64,000 nt of DNA from Paenibacillus sp. IHBB 10380 (GCF_000949425.1 NZ_CP010976.1:3720001-3784000); one strand, 5' to 3'; positions 40,518 through 49,583 are shown, counted from the stretch's first letter. Notes: generated by a model not told the origin, from the sequence alone. Numbers and translations are program-made.

Positions 40518-41918
40518 CTAATTCGCCCATTTTCGCTTATCATCATTTTTAGGTTGTTTATACGATTGTTCATCATGCGATCTTTCGTAATTCACAAATT
40601 TATTAAAGTTCTTCAGGAATACCAGCTCTACTGTTCCGACTGGACCGTTACGCTGCTTGGCAATAATGATTTCGATGATGTTCTTTTTCTCGGTATCTGC
40701 GTTGTAGTAATCATCCCGATACAAGAAGGCAACGATATCTGCGTCCTGCTCGATGGATCCGGACTCTCTCAAATCACTCATCATCGGGCGCTTATCTTGG
40801 CGTTGCTCTACTCCCCGACTTAGCTGGGATAATGCCACTACTGGCACTTCCAGTTCCCTAGCAATCTGCTTGAGAGTACGAGAGATTTCAGACACTTCTT
40901 GCTGCCTGTTTTCTCCTCGTTTACCAGAGCCAGCGATCAGCTGCAGGTAATCGATAACAATAAGTCCTAATCCATGCTTTTTCTTCAACCTACGACATTT
41001 ATTACGGATCTCCTGAACGTTTAAAACTGGAGAGTCATCGATGAAGATATTTGTTTCTCCTAAGATACCGACTGCGATCGCTGTCTTTTCCCAATCCCCG
41101 TCCTCATATTTGCCTGTTTTGATTTTACTGGCATCCAGATTACCCTCTGCACTGACCATTCGATCTCCTAGTTGCCTATCTGACATCTCTAGGCTGAATA
41201 ATGCCACGGTCTCTTTCGTCTTAACTGCAACGTTCTTAGCTATATTAAGTGCAAATGCTGTCTTACCAACGGAAGGCCTAGCGGCAACAATGATTAATTC
41301 CCCATCCTGAAACCCAGCTGTCATATTATCCAGATCATCGAATCCTGTTGCGATTCCCGTTACATTTCCATTGTCCTTATTGGCAAAACGTTGTTCTATT
41401 CCGTCGTAAACATCCATCATCACTTCACGTATCGGCTTGAATTCTTGAGCAGGTGCAGCTTGATCTGAAAGTTTTGCAGCAACTACTTGCATACTGGCGA
41501 TAACTTGCTGCACATCGCCACTCTCAACCGCATCGATGAACTGTTTCCGAGCCGCATCGATAAGCTGACGTAACAGGTACTTATCTTGCAAAATGACAAC
41601 GTATTGATCGATATTAGCTGCCGTAGGAACAGAGTGAGCAACTCGGGCTAAGTAACTCACCCCACCAATTGTCTCTAGTTGTCCATGATCCTCCAGACGG
41701 GACGTTAAGGTTACAATGTCTATTGACTCGCCTGCTTCAAACAATTCAAGCATCGATTCATAGATAATCCTGTGCGGTGAGCTGAAAAATGCCTTGGGTT
41801 TCAGTATCGATGCTTCTTCCATAGCTGCTGGATCGATCAAGACGGCCCCTAAGACAGATGTTTCAGCGTCCTGGCTATTTGGAGGTTCAATCTTCTCTAG
41901 TTCTGCTAAGCTTCGCAT
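40518..41918 (-). CDS. dnaB: replicative DNA helicase (DnaB family)
   Basis: 466 residues, ATG with GGGAGGC upstream. DnaB N-terminal domain (PPNSQDAETSVLGAVLIDPA), then the RecA-like core: Walker A ARPSVGKTAFALNIA (about residues 208-222), Walker B LIVIDYLQLIAGSG (about 320), and ALSQLSRGVEQR. It unwinds the fork in phage replication. The loader gene overlaps its start by 32 bp. Confidence 0.95.
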   Translation of the reverse strand: MRSLAELEKIEPPNSQDAETSVLGAVLIDPAAMEEASILKPKAFFSSPHRIIYESMLELFEAGESIDIVTLTSRLEDHGQLETIGGVSYLARVAHSVPTAANIDQYVVILQDKYLLRQLIDAARKQFIDAVESGDVQQVIASMQVVAAKLSDQAAPAQEFKPIREVMMDVYDGIEQRFANKDNGNVTGIATGFDDLDNMTAGFQDGELIIVAARPSVGKTAFALNIAKNVAVKTKETVALFSLEMSDRQLGDRMVSAEGNLDASKIKTGKYEDGDWEKTAIAVGILGETNIFIDDSPVLNVQEIRNKCRRLKKKHGLGLIVIDYLQLIAGSGKRGENRQQEVSEISRTLKQIARELEVPVVALSQLSRGVEQRQDKRPMMSDLRESGSIEQDADIVAFLYRDDYYNADTEKKNIIEIIIAKQRNGPVGTVELVFLKNFNKFVNYERSHDEQSYKQPKNDDKRKWAN

Positions 41919-42231
41919 GAAGTGCCTCCCTCATTCCTGCTGGTGGTGGACACGCAGCCTTTTCCCAAAGTTCTAGTTTCGCAAGATGTGCCTGTGTTTC
42001 GGTTTTGAGCCGATCATACTCTTGCTGCTCAGGAAGCTTGCCACGAATCTGTGAAATGATGGGAGGAAAGTCATTAGTCAAAATGTGTACCTCAACATTT
42101 TTTAAAGCGACTGGATAAGGGAAATCGTGTAGCTTCTTCAAGTGAAAATCTATGTTTTCATCACTCGTATCAAACCAAGAATAGTTTTTTTTGATGGCAA
42201 TCAACAGCGCCGCAACTTCACCTCTATGCAC
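41887..42231 (-). CDS. G39P-like helicase loader
   Basis: 114 residues. EVAALLIAIKKNYSWFDTSD, then ILTNDFPPIISQIRG and an Arg/Lys-rich C-terminal tail. Size and position between the initiator and dnaB match SPP1 G39P-type loaders that bring DnaB to the initiator. Confidence 0.75.
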   Translation of the reverse strand: MHRGEVAALLIAIKKNYSWFDTSDENIDFHLKKLHDFPYPVALKNVEVHILTNDFPPIISQIRGKLPEQQEYDRLKTETQAHLAKLELWEKAACPPPAGMREALHAKLSRTRED

Positions 42232-43138
42232 GTTTTGCTTCCTCCTCTCTCATGATGGATTCCAATCTTTCAATCTCCTGCTGTTGTTTGCTTTTTCGTT
42301 TTGATGGCTCCGGCGCTCTCGGGGCGACTCCAGCCATCGGCGTGCTGGTAGTTTGAGAGTTTAGCCAGGCTTCTTCAATGGCATCCACGTAGTATAAAAA
42401 ACTGGTAGGAAGCTTAAATCTACTTCCTTCACGCTTGCGCTTTTCCTCAAGGAGGAACGTCATAGTTTGGATGGTAAAAGGGTTAGGCATACCTCCGGCG
42501 ACCATCTTACCCATGGCTTCACGCTCTCGTGGTTTTACATGAAAATCAAACTTGCCGTGCAATTTGCTATAAGCGTTTAAAATACCAATCATTCCATCTG
42601 CTTTTGAATCTTCTGAAAATTCTTCTGCAAACTCAGAAGTAATAGGAGTAGTAGTAATAGTAATAAGATCTTTTAATACAGTGTCCAAATTTTGGACCAC
42701 TTTCTCGTCTACTTTGCTAAAGCTGTCCAAATTTTGAACAGGTTCATGGACTACTTTTTTATAGTGGTTCAAATTTTGGACTACTTCACCAACAACCATG
42801 TCCAAATTTTGAACCACTTCTTCGACAGCTATCAGATCAAAACTTACTATATAATCACCTCTGGAACCTCCGCGTGGGGGAGAGGTGTAACCGATAATTC
42901 CGGCACTGACGAGTTTACTCCTGTGTGTGTTAATGGTGCTCCGACTCTTTATTCCGCTCTGAACCATTAGTTCCGTATTAGTCATCTGGAATGCTGATCT
43001 CCAACCTAGCTTGCAAGACTTACGCCACAAGGCGACCATGATTGCTAATCCTTCAGGACCATATTCTTCCGGTCCACTAATGGCTTCAAATTGATTTAGA
43101 AGGTCGGATATATTTGGTTCTCTGGCTGATTCCGTCAT
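42224..43138 (-). CDS. DnaD-domain replication initiator with in-gene origin
   Basis: 304 residues, ATG with GGGGGAAG upstream. N-terminal winged helix (FQMTNTELMVQSGIKSRSTI), then four copies of a VQNLD peptide (about residues 110-158), then the DnaD-like domain (GILNAYSKLHGKFDFHVKPR). The repeated peptide is encoded by four iterons in the DNA (42683-42814), so the linker doubles as a replication origin, as in other phages where the initiator gene holds the origin. Confidence 0.85.
   Translation of the reverse strand: MTESAREPNISDLLNQFEAISGPEEYGPEGLAIMVALWRKSCKLGWRSAFQMTNTELMVQSGIKSRSTINTHRSKLVSAGIIGYTSPPRGGSRGDYIVSFDLIAVEEVVQNLDMVVGEVVQNLNHYKKVVHEPVQNLDSFSKVDEKVVQNLDTVLKDLITITTTPITSEFAEEFSEDSKADGMIGILNAYSKLHGKFDFHVKPREREAMGKMVAGGMPNPFTIQTMTFLLEEKRKREGSRFKLPTSFLYYVDAIEEAWLNSQTTSTPMAGVAPRAPEPSKRKSKQQQEIERLESIMREEEAKRA
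42683..42814. repeat. four phased iterons: likely phage replication origin
   Basis: Near-palindromic 15-mers: GTCCAAATTTTGGAC (42683-42697), GTCCAAATTTTGAAC (42725-42739), GTTCAAATTTTGGAC (42767-42781), GTCCAAATTTTGAAC (42800-42814). Start spacings are 42, 42 and 33 bp, which is four and about three helical turns. An AT-rich stretch (42630-42680) lies beside them. The initiator encoded here is the expected binder. Confidence 0.75.
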
Positions 43139-43170
43139 GCACTTCCCCCTTCCGCAGCCCCCATTTACAT

Positions 43171-43443
43171 TTATCTCTTAACGATCTTTGTGAATGCCCC
43201 CTTGGCTCCTACAGCTTGCATACCAGCCTGTACACCATCCGTAAGGGCATCTACTAGGTGAGTAATCATATGACCGTAACTTCGCTCATCCAGAGCAACT
43301 GGAATGTGACTGCCAAGGAAAAAAGATAACGATGTGAAGAAGTGGTCAAGTTGATCTTCTCCAGCATTACTTGCTTCTTTGAATTTTTCTTGAAACATTT
43401 TAAAAAGCTCACAGGTTCTCTCTACTTCTTCGACCTTATTCAT
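43171..43443 (-). CDS. phage protein (90 aa), unknown
   Basis: ATG overlaps the stop of the next upstream gene. EEVERTCELFKMFQEKFKEA and FFTSLSFFLGSHIPVALDER. Helical; no family recognised. Confidence 0.55.
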   Translation of the reverse strand: MNKVEEVERTCELFKMFQEKFKEASNAGEDQLDHFFTSLSFFLGSHIPVALDERSYGHMITHLVDALTDGVQAGMQAVGAKGAFTKIVKR

Positions 43444-43634
43444 ATGCTCCGCTCCCTTATGGTTTTTTCCTTCCAGGCCTCATCTCCTAGACAACGACTT
43501 GGAGTAACTTCGAAATGCCGACGGCCGAGTACGTAAGATACGAATCTATTAGTGCTTTGCTCGTAGTACATGCCGTTCAGTACAGGCTTTGAATCAATTA
43601 CTGCAAACAGATCAAGCTGCTCAACAGCACTCAT
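43440..43634 (-). CDS. phage protein (64 aa), unknown
   Basis: VEQLDLFAVIDSKPVLNGMY at the start contains a QLDLF peptide, which is a beta-clamp-binding type motif, followed by YVLGRRHFEVTPSRCLGDEA. The clamp link is only motif-based. Overlaps both neighbours by 4 bp. Confidence 0.55.
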   Translation of the reverse strand: MSAVEQLDLFAVIDSKPVLNGMYYEQSTNRFVSYVLGRRHFEVTPSRCLGDEAWKEKTIRERSI

Positions 43635-43819
43635 CGATATAGCCCCCTATCGTCTTGCAAATAAACAATTGGATACTTGACTCTCTTGACTGTAAAGTTA
43701 GGATATCCAAGGGCGAAGTATGCCCTGGTCTCCCGTTTAAACTCTTCCGGATCCGTCTGCATTAACCGCCAAATCCGATCACCCATCATGCTTTTCATCA
43801 AGGGCTTGTCCTCGATCAA
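43631..43819 (-). CDS. small phage protein (62 aa), unknown
   Basis: TTG start with TAGGTG upstream. MGDRIWRLMQTDPEEFKRET and a Tyr-rich end. Unknown. Confidence 0.5.
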   Translation of the reverse strand: MIEDKPLMKSMMGDRIWRLMQTDPEEFKRETRAYFALGYPNFTVKRVKYPIVYLQDDRGLYR

Positions 43820-43830
43820 TGGTGTATCAC

Positions 43831-44538
43831 CTACCTGTCAGCCACATAAACCAACTTGCCAGTAGTCTCTTGTATCTCTTGCTTGAATCTAGCAGCGTCA
43901 CTATTTCCGTCTGATAGATGAAGTAGCCATATTTCCTGTACCTTGCTGATATCGTTAGCTCTGAGAAATCCTTTTACATGTTCTAAACCAAAGTGTGACC
44001 TGAGAAGTCGCTTCTTCTGTGCTGGATGGAGATCACCTTTAGCAACTCGGCTGTTTATGATATCTAATGAATAATTGCATTCGACCATGATGTGCGTGAG
44101 TCCAACGAACCGGTACCTGCAGTAATAGGTGTCGGTAAGGAATACTAGTTTATCCCCTGCTTGATTAGCTAGGACAAACCCTAGTGGCTCTTCAGCGTCG
44201 TGTTCAATCTCAAACGGCTTAATGGTCCAAGTACCAATTGCGAATTGCCCATGGGCCGTAATTACTTTTAAGCGATATCCAGATAACTTCAGAGCATCGG
44301 CTGTGCCCTGACTGGTATAAATGTTTACGCCAGCTTTCATAACGTCCTTAGCAGCCTTTGAATGATCACTATGCTCATGTGTAATGAGACAACCCTCAAT
44401 ATCCGACATGCGAAACTCCAGGGAACGCTGGAGAGATTTATATGGGAACCCTGCTTCTAGTAGGAGAGCAGTATGTCCATCCGTAATTCGATAGGCATTA
44501 CCAGCGCTACTGGATCCGAGACAAGTAATATCAATCAT
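43831..44538 (-). CDS. MBL-fold metallohydrolase (YycJ/phage type)
   Basis: 235 residues. ITCLGSSSAGNAYRITDGHT opens the beta-lactamase fold, and GCLITHEHSDHSKAAKDVMK holds the HxHxDH metal site. VFLTDTYYCRYRF supplies the next ligand. Encoded with recT and an SMC-like ATPase, it is probably a nuclease in phage recombination. It shares the A of TGATG with recT. Confidence 0.85.
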   Translation of the reverse strand: MIDITCLGSSSAGNAYRITDGHTALLLEAGFPYKSLQRSLEFRMSDIEGCLITHEHSDHSKAAKDVMKAGVNIYTSQGTADALKLSGYRLKVITAHGQFAIGTWTIKPFEIEHDAEEPLGFVLANQAGDKLVFLTDTYYCRYRFVGLTHIMVECNYSLDIINSRVAKGDLHPAQKKRLLRSHFGLEHVKGFLRANDISKVQEIWLLHLSDGNSDAARFKQEIQETTGKLVYVADR

Positions 44539-45452
44539 CAGAAGTCAGGTCCGTCACTGGTCTTTTTCATAGGAGGAACATCATCGGAAAAGTCCATTAC
44601 ATCCTGATTCGGTCCCTCTTGCTGTAGGTTAGGATCAGTATCTTGTGAAGTCTTAATTACTGGATCGGGTGTAACATCGATAATGTCTCCATTGGCATTA
44701 TCTGCAATCTCAGCTTCTACCTCAGCTTCTGCAATAAACTCGTCTTGACGGTTAAAGTGTTTCATTATTAGGCTGCTGTCATTCGATGTATTCATATAAG
44801 CCTTACATGTGCGATTAATAACCGTGCGTTTAGCCATTTCACCAGGGAACTCATTATGAGTACTCCCTTCCTTATCAGGATTCTGCTTTGATTTCTTCCA
44901 CGACTGTCGAATCTCTTTGATAGTCATGATCTCTGTATATTCCCGATCATCAGGCCAATAAATTGTACAGTAAGCACCAGCGATCTTTTCATCATCAATA
45001 TTCTTGAAATCCGATTTGTGCAAAGTTACTCTTTTACGACCACGTACTATTTCGAACTCAAACTGATCATCTTCATAAATAATTTGAGTATCTATATCCT
45101 CTGCACTGGTAACATCCTTTGTTACAGTCATCGTTCCAAAGTAACTACGTTGAAACGCAAGACTCTTACCGTAAGCAATAAAATAACCTTGCTTTTTTGA
45201 TGGGTTCAGACCTTGTACAACCATATCTAGAAGGGCATTCGCAATACTGTCACGAGTACAAGTTTCCAATACAGGTTTGTAATTCTTATCCTGCGTGTTC
45301 TGGAGGATCAACCAGGCTGATTTCATAGCATTCTCCGGACTGTAATTCGCAGGGAAGTGAATCTCCCCACGTTCTTGGAACTGTCGTACTTTATCAGCCA
45401 CAATATCGACTGTATCCCGTTTTACCATCGCTAGTTGATTTGCATTACTCAA
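44538..45452 (-). CDS. recT: RecT-family single-strand annealing recombinase
   Basis: 304 residues, TTG start (GGAGGC upstream). NYSPENAMKSAWLILQNTQD, then LVVQGLNPSKKQGYFIAYGK and RSYFGTMTVTKDV are the RecT core. The C-terminal 60 residues are acidic and disordered. It anneals complementary strands during phage recombination, with the SMC-like gene as nuclease/ATPase partner. Confidence 0.92.
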   Translation of the reverse strand: MSNANQLAMVKRDTVDIVADKVRQFQERGEIHFPANYSPENAMKSAWLILQNTQDKNYKPVLETCTRDSIANALLDMVVQGLNPSKKQGYFIAYGKSLAFQRSYFGTMTVTKDVTSAEDIDTQIIYEDDQFEFEIVRGRKRVTLHKSDFKNIDDEKIAGAYCTIYWPDDREYTEIMTIKEIRQSWKKSKQNPDKEGSTHNEFPGEMAKRTVINRTCKAYMNTSNDSSLIMKHFNRQDEFIAEAEVEAEIADNANGDIIDVTPDPVIKTSQDTDPNLQQEGPNQDVMDFSDDVPPMKKTSDGPDF

Positions 45453-47531
45453 TTAGATCGCCTCCTGAAATTGTTGTTCTTTCGTTTCGATGCGAAGCTG
45501 CTTGTTTTTATTTTTCCAAACAGCACTTGCTTCTTCATAACTTCCATACAGTTTAACTAGTTCTTCCTGTGTCTCAACTGGCAAGCTATCAAACGTCGGA
45601 GGAACTACTAACCGAATAACTTGAGCGTCCGTATCGATCAGCTTTGTCACCGACTCAGCATTATCGAAGAAGATTGGGACTGATACCTCGTAGTACTCAC
45701 TGAGCGTGTTAATGATATCCAAACCAACGTTGTACTCAGCCGCATTGTTTAACCCACTTCCATAAGGAACACCATTGAATAACGTGTCACAGACTTCCTT
45801 CAGCCCACCATTGATTTGTTCATCAAACAATCGAAATCGAGCATATTTGAATTTGGAATTGATCTTCGAATCTAGAAGAGATACCTTAGTTCTAGTAAAT
45901 TCTTCTGTTAGGAATAATTCCTCTTGTAATCTCTCGTATTCAGAAGCAAGTTCTTTTTCTTGTTGATCCAGTACAGAGATTCGATCCTCAGTCTTACGCA
46001 CCTGAGCAAATTTAGCATTGTCCTCTTCAAGATTACGAAGGTCTGTACTTAAGGATGTAATACTAGACTGTACTTTAGAGATTGTTTCTTTTGCAGAATC
46101 CCGCAGTAATGTGATCTCTTGCTTAATCATTGCTGACTCTTCAAGTAATCGTTGATACTCCGGATCCGCCCCAGGGTCCTGAATACCAGAACGTAAATCA
46201 GTAAGTTGAGCTTCAGCTGCTGTTAGATCAGTTTGTAAACTAGCTAACTTATCAGTCAAAACATTTATTTCATCAGTCAGGCGGCTATTATTCTGCTCTA
46301 GCTGACGAGCTTCTTCAGTGGCAACCTTGCCCTTAGCGCTGATTTGTTCCAACCGTTCTGATTTGCTTTTATTGAAAGAAGCGACTGCCTTTTGAAACGC
46401 TTCTTGGATTTGTTCTTGTGGCAGGGTTTGTCTGCAAGTGGGACAATTCTCATCATGTTCATGTCCCACGAATGCCGACCCGTTCACTTCCGTCCAATCT
46501 GTTCTTAATCGTTCTGACTCCTGCTTACGGGAATCAATCGTACGCTCATTTGTCTTAATCCGATGTTGCTTATCATCTATCTGCCGACGTAATGCATCAA
46601 ACTCAGATTGTAGTTGCCCAACCTCATCACGTTTCACAGATACTTTATCCAGTACTGTTGACTGTAGTCGATTCTTGATAGAGATCAGCTTAGCTTCGAT
46701 CTCATGAAGCCTCTTTTCCTTAATTGCTGACTCTCCACCGTTCTGAATCCGGAAGAGTTCCGATTCCTTCGCCTTGATCTGACTGCGAATATGATCGATG
46801 TCATCCAGCAGTAGTTCCTGGTCCAGATCGGTAACGTCTGGCTGACTCCGTTGCGCTTCACTGATACGGATTGGAATATCCTTAATCTCGTCGTTGATTG
46901 CTTTGCATCGAGCTGCCACAACCTTGCGGTGAGCATCAACATCCCTATCTCTCAAAATAGATGGGAGACGTTCCAGGGCGTCGTTCGAATGAATAACTTC
47001 TGCATCTGTGATATTTCCACATATCTGCAGTAATACCTTACGGCGTTCATCCTTCTTCAATTGCTCATTAAAGAATGTTGGCGATGTGAGAAGCTTGAAC
47101 AGATCCTCTTTGATGATTGCGTCCACTTCTGCTTTATACTCACCTGCTGGGACTGATACACCATCGATGTGATAGCTCGTTGTATGTCCAGTGAATTCTG
47201 AGGTTAGTGCTCCACGCTTCTTTGTCCATTGTTCACTAAATACTCTACGAAAGGTTTTACGACGACCATTGATCAATAAGTCACCTTCTACTTCATGTTC
47301 CAACTTGTGCTGCCTTACCTTACCTAAAGCATCTAGTTCCTTAATCTCGAAATCAGATTTATTTCTACTGTCCTTTCCAAACAGCAACCAGATGAATCCA
47401 TCGAACAAGGTTGTCTTCCCAGTACCGTTATCACCGTAGACGTCTGTATTTCCGCCCTTGGTACTCAAGACAAACTCACGGAACCCTTTAAAATTACGAA
47501 ACGTCAAACGCTCCAATACAATTTTCTTCAT
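45453..47531 (-). CDS. SMC/RecF-like ATPase with zinc hook (SbcC type)
   Basis: 692 residues. Walker A DVYGDNGTGKTTLFDGFIWL (about 30-49), long coiled coils with the hook ENCPTCRQTLPQ (about residue 360, CxxC), and the C-terminal part with FFDNAESVTKLID acting as Walker B/D-loop. It resembles phage SbcC-like proteins that act with an MBL or Mre11-like nuclease and RecT. Confidence 0.88.
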   Translation of the reverse strand: MKKIVLERLTFRNFKGFREFVLSTKGGNTDVYGDNGTGKTTLFDGFIWLLFGKDSRNKSDFEIKELDALGKVRQHKLEHEVEGDLLINGRRKTFRRVFSEQWTKKRGALTSEFTGHTTSYHIDGVSVPAGEYKAEVDAIIKEDLFKLLTSPTFFNEQLKKDERRKVLLQICGNITDAEVIHSNDALERLPSILRDRDVDAHRKVVAARCKAINDEIKDIPIRISEAQRSQPDVTDLDQELLLDDIDHIRSQIKAKESELFRIQNGGESAIKEKRLHEIEAKLISIKNRLQSTVLDKVSVKRDEVGQLQSEFDALRRQIDDKQHRIKTNERTIDSRKQESERLRTDWTEVNGSAFVGHEHDENCPTCRQTLPQEQIQEAFQKAVASFNKSKSERLEQISAKGKVATEEARQLEQNNSRLTDEINVLTDKLASLQTDLTAAEAQLTDLRSGIQDPGADPEYQRLLEESAMIKQEITLLRDSAKETISKVQSSITSLSTDLRNLEEDNAKFAQVRKTEDRISVLDQQEKELASEYERLQEELFLTEEFTRTKVSLLDSKINSKFKYARFRLFDEQINGGLKEVCDTLFNGVPYGSGLNNAAEYNVGLDIINTLSEYYEVSVPIFFDNAESVTKLIDTDAQVIRLVVPPTFDSLPVETQEELVKLYGSYEEASAVWKNKNKQLRIETKEQQFQEAI

Positions 47532-47860
47532 GCAACATCCCCCTTAAGCAATGAAGATACAGCTTGCAGCGCTCTAAGCTCATCCCTGCATTTACCCAAA
47601 CGTGCCGCTTCATTTCGTAGATTAAGTTCGTTATCAGTTAAAATTTCACGCTCACTCACCGTATTTTGACGCATCTGAGCCGCCCTTATTTCAGCGTTTT
47701 TGCCATCAATCTTATTACCGAGTAACAGATCGTCCTCTTTTTGCTGAAGCACTTCCTTTGCCGACACCAACTGCATACTTGCCTGTAACAGCGATTCCTC
47801 GGCTACCGCGATCTCCTTAGGTAGCGACAATAGTCTGTTTACAATCTCTTGTTTAGTCAT
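47528..47860 (-). CDS. coiled-coil phage protein (110 aa)
   Basis: Starts as an ATGA overlap with the gene upstream. Long heptad pattern: QLVSAKEVLQQKEDDLLLGN and ILTDNELNLRNEAARLGKCR. Probably a partner of the SMC-like ATPase encoded next; function unknown. Confidence 0.6.
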   Translation of the reverse strand: MTKQEIVNRLLSLPKEIAVAEESLLQASMQLVSAKEVLQQKEDDLLLGNKIDGKNAEIRAAQMRQNTVSEREILTDNELNLRNEAARLGKCRDELRALQAVSSLLKGDVA

Positions 47861-48267
47861 GCGATTGCCTCCTCTATAGATTGATTTATCTCAGCATTCA
47901 ATATCTGCTGTTGATCTGGCGTTTCTGGATAGCGAATGCCATCCAAGTATTGATTAAATACATAAGCTGCTTCCGCAATTTGTTCATCCGTTAGATGGAG
48001 ATTAACGCAATCAGTAAACGTCCTGAAGGATACAATTGCAGGTGAATAATGGTTTTTAGGTGTGATCCCTACGTCAATTGACTCACCATTTGAATTAAAA
48101 GATGTAGACATTCCCATGAGACAACGCTCCCTCTCTTGTGTAGTGAGCCCCCAATCTGCTAATATGGGGGCAAGTGAATTTAAAGAATTAGTTATGACCC
48201 TCTGCAAAGGGTCATTTTTCGTTTTAGCAATCCTCGCAAGTTCTTGGATGTCCTGGTTCTTCATCAT
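47857..48267 (-). CDS. phage protein (about 136 aa), unknown
   Basis: QDIQELARIAKTKNDPLQRV then FRTFTDCVNLHLTDEQIAEA. The frame is open to a TTG at 48306, but the ATG at 48267 is the likely start. Its first 15 or so codons overlap the zinc-finger microprotein in another frame. Family not recognised. Confidence 0.55.
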   Translation of the reverse strand: MMKNQDIQELARIAKTKNDPLQRVITNSLNSLAPILADWGLTTQERERCLMGMSTSFNSNGESIDVGITPKNHYSPAIVSFRTFTDCVNLHLTDEQIAEAAYVFNQYLDGIRYPETPDQQQILNAEINQSIEEAIA

Positions 48268-48331
48268 CGATGTAAGATCCGCAACATTCACATAGCGTAC
48301 CGTCAAGCGTCATATCCGCAATTTCACCCAT
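48224..48331 (-). CDS. zinc-finger microprotein (35 aa)
   Basis: Encodes GTLCECCGSYIDDEEPGHPR, then TCEDC. Four or five Cys in CxCC...CxxC suggest one zinc ribbon. GAGGT lies 9 nt before the ATG, and the start overlaps the previous gene by 8 bp. The 3' half overlaps the 47857-48267 frame, which is unusual. Confidence 0.6.
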   Translation of the reverse strand: MGEIADMTLDGTLCECCGSYIDDEEPGHPRTCEDC

Positions 48332-48557
48332 TTGTCTGTACCTCACCATGTTCTACAATCTCCTGGTACTCAACAATCACCGGACATTTCTCAATACTGA
48401 CAATCAAATTCTCATCTTCGTTATTGATGATGAATTCCGAGAAGTTTTCTTCTCCTACTTGTTTGATCTCGATCACTTCACGTCCGTTTAACTCAGTCCC
48501 AACTTCAAATACTCGCGTTGGGTTGCTAACCACTGTTAACTTTTGAATGATTTGCAT
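48324..48557 (-). CDS. phage protein (77 aa), unknown
   Basis: ATG with AAAGGAGG upstream. MQIIQKLTVVSNPTRVFEVG, a beta-rich small fold ending VEYQEIVEHGEV. No family recognised. Confidence 0.6.
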   Translation of the reverse strand: MQIIQKLTVVSNPTRVFEVGTELNGREVIEIKQVGEENFSEFIINNEDENLIVSIEKCPVIVEYQEIVEHGEVQTNG

Positions 48558-48602
48558 TGTCTTGTTCGCCTCCTTTCATATGTATTGATGCGTCAGCCGC
48601 AT

Positions 48603-48668
48603 CTCACAACGCCGAGTGGGAGTAGATTATGAAACCGCCCGACGCTGTGAGACAAGGCCGAAAGGCCT
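48603..48668. other. tandem hairpins in an early intergenic gap
   Basis: CTCACAACGCCG (48603-48614) pairs with CGACGCTGTGAG (48640-48651), allowing two wobble positions, followed by AGGCC-GAAA-GGCCT (48655-48668). On the minus strand the second loop reads TTTC. No frame crosses it well. It could be an attenuator or processing site in the early operon, or a short RNA. Confidence 0.45.
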
Positions 48669-48673
48669 GTCCT

Positions 48674-48928
48674 TTATTGAGTTACATGAGTTCGCAAGCG
48701 TTCAATTTCTTTATAAGTAGTTAAAGCATCCTCCAGAGGTAGCTCACGTAATAGTGCAGTTGCATTGTTCAATGACAGGTATAAGGAGTCTCTCTCAATC
48801 CAGAGCTTTCGAAACTCATCACTCTCTACATGACCTTCTGCAAGAGCTTCAACCACTATTTTGGTGTTGGTCTGCATAGCCTTTGAAGCGACAACGTATG
48901 CCTGTGCTAGTTGATTTGTATGGGTCAT
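48674..48928 (-). CDS. phage protein (84 aa), unknown
   Basis: Helical throughout: NQLAQAYVVASKAMQTNTKI and LRELPLEDALTTYKEIERLR. Start overlaps the upstream gene by 4 bp. Confidence 0.55.
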   Translation of the reverse strand: MTHTNQLAQAYVVASKAMQTNTKIVVEALAEGHVESDEFRKLWIERDSLYLSLNNATALLRELPLEDALTTYKEIERLRTHVTQ

Positions 48929-49194
48929 ACTACTTCACCCTTGCCCTTATTGCTCTCAGGGGTTAAAATAGACGTAACGAGATTCTTTAACTGGGTTCTC
49001 AATTGTGTCCGCCCTGCCAGGCGGGCATTTTCTATTTCTGCTTCTGCGAATGTAATCATCATATTTAGATACGATTCTGCATTATCCATTTTTCCTGGTA
49101 ACATCTTTGTTGGGTTATTCTTAATTACCTGCAGGTTATGATTCGAATTCTTTGCCACACGTAATGCTTCCGCTACTAACAACTCTCTTGTCAT
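48925..49194 (-). CDS. phage protein (89 aa), unknown
   Basis: ATG 49194 with AGGAGG upstream. RELLVAEALRVAKNSNHNLQ and AEIENARLAGRTQLRTQLKN. Helical and basic. Confidence 0.55.
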   Translation of the reverse strand: MTRELLVAEALRVAKNSNHNLQVIKNNPTKMLPGKMDNAESYLNMMITFAEAEIENARLAGRTQLRTQLKNLVTSILTPESNKGKGEVV

Positions 49195-49199
49195 TTCAA

Positions 49200-49448
49200 T
49201 CAACCTCCTATAAGTGGCATAATGTTTTGCATAATACTCAGCCCGTCCATTCCATACAGGAATGCGACCAACACTTCTTTTCCTCCTGTCGCATCCATCC
49301 ACTGCATCATGGTAGACATGTCCGGTATCTTATGATCATTTTCAAATTTACTTACGCAAGCCTGTGTCCGATTCAGTTTGTCTGCTATCTGTTCCTGTGT
49401 CAGTCCAGCCCGTTCTCTACAAGCTTGCATAATTGCACCAAATTTCAA
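49200..49448 (-). CDS. XRE-family HTH regulator (Cro-like)
   Basis: 82 residues from TTG 49448, with GGAGGTG 8 nt upstream. ACRERAGLTQEQIADKLNRT, then QACVSKFENDHKIPD is a standard HTH_3. It is in the early leftward operon and may act with the repressor or on another operator. Confidence 0.8.
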   Translation of the reverse strand: MKFGAIMQACRERAGLTQEQIADKLNRTQACVSKFENDHKIPDMSTMMQWMDATGGKEVLVAFLYGMDGLSIMQNIMPLIGG

Positions 49449-49583
49449 TTTTATTTCACCTCCCGAATATTCCAATTTGGAATAGGCAAGTGAGGTTCAG
49501 AGTATTAATATGTAGTTAAGAGCTTTCCCCACTTACTTATCCCCTTTGCCGCTGGCAGCCGGTACAGCTCCGGCGGCTTTCTT

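Noticed and set aside
42683..42814. CRISPR array
   Set aside because: Repeats are short, near-palindromic, only four, and lie inside a coding frame; they fit iterons, and no cas genes are present.
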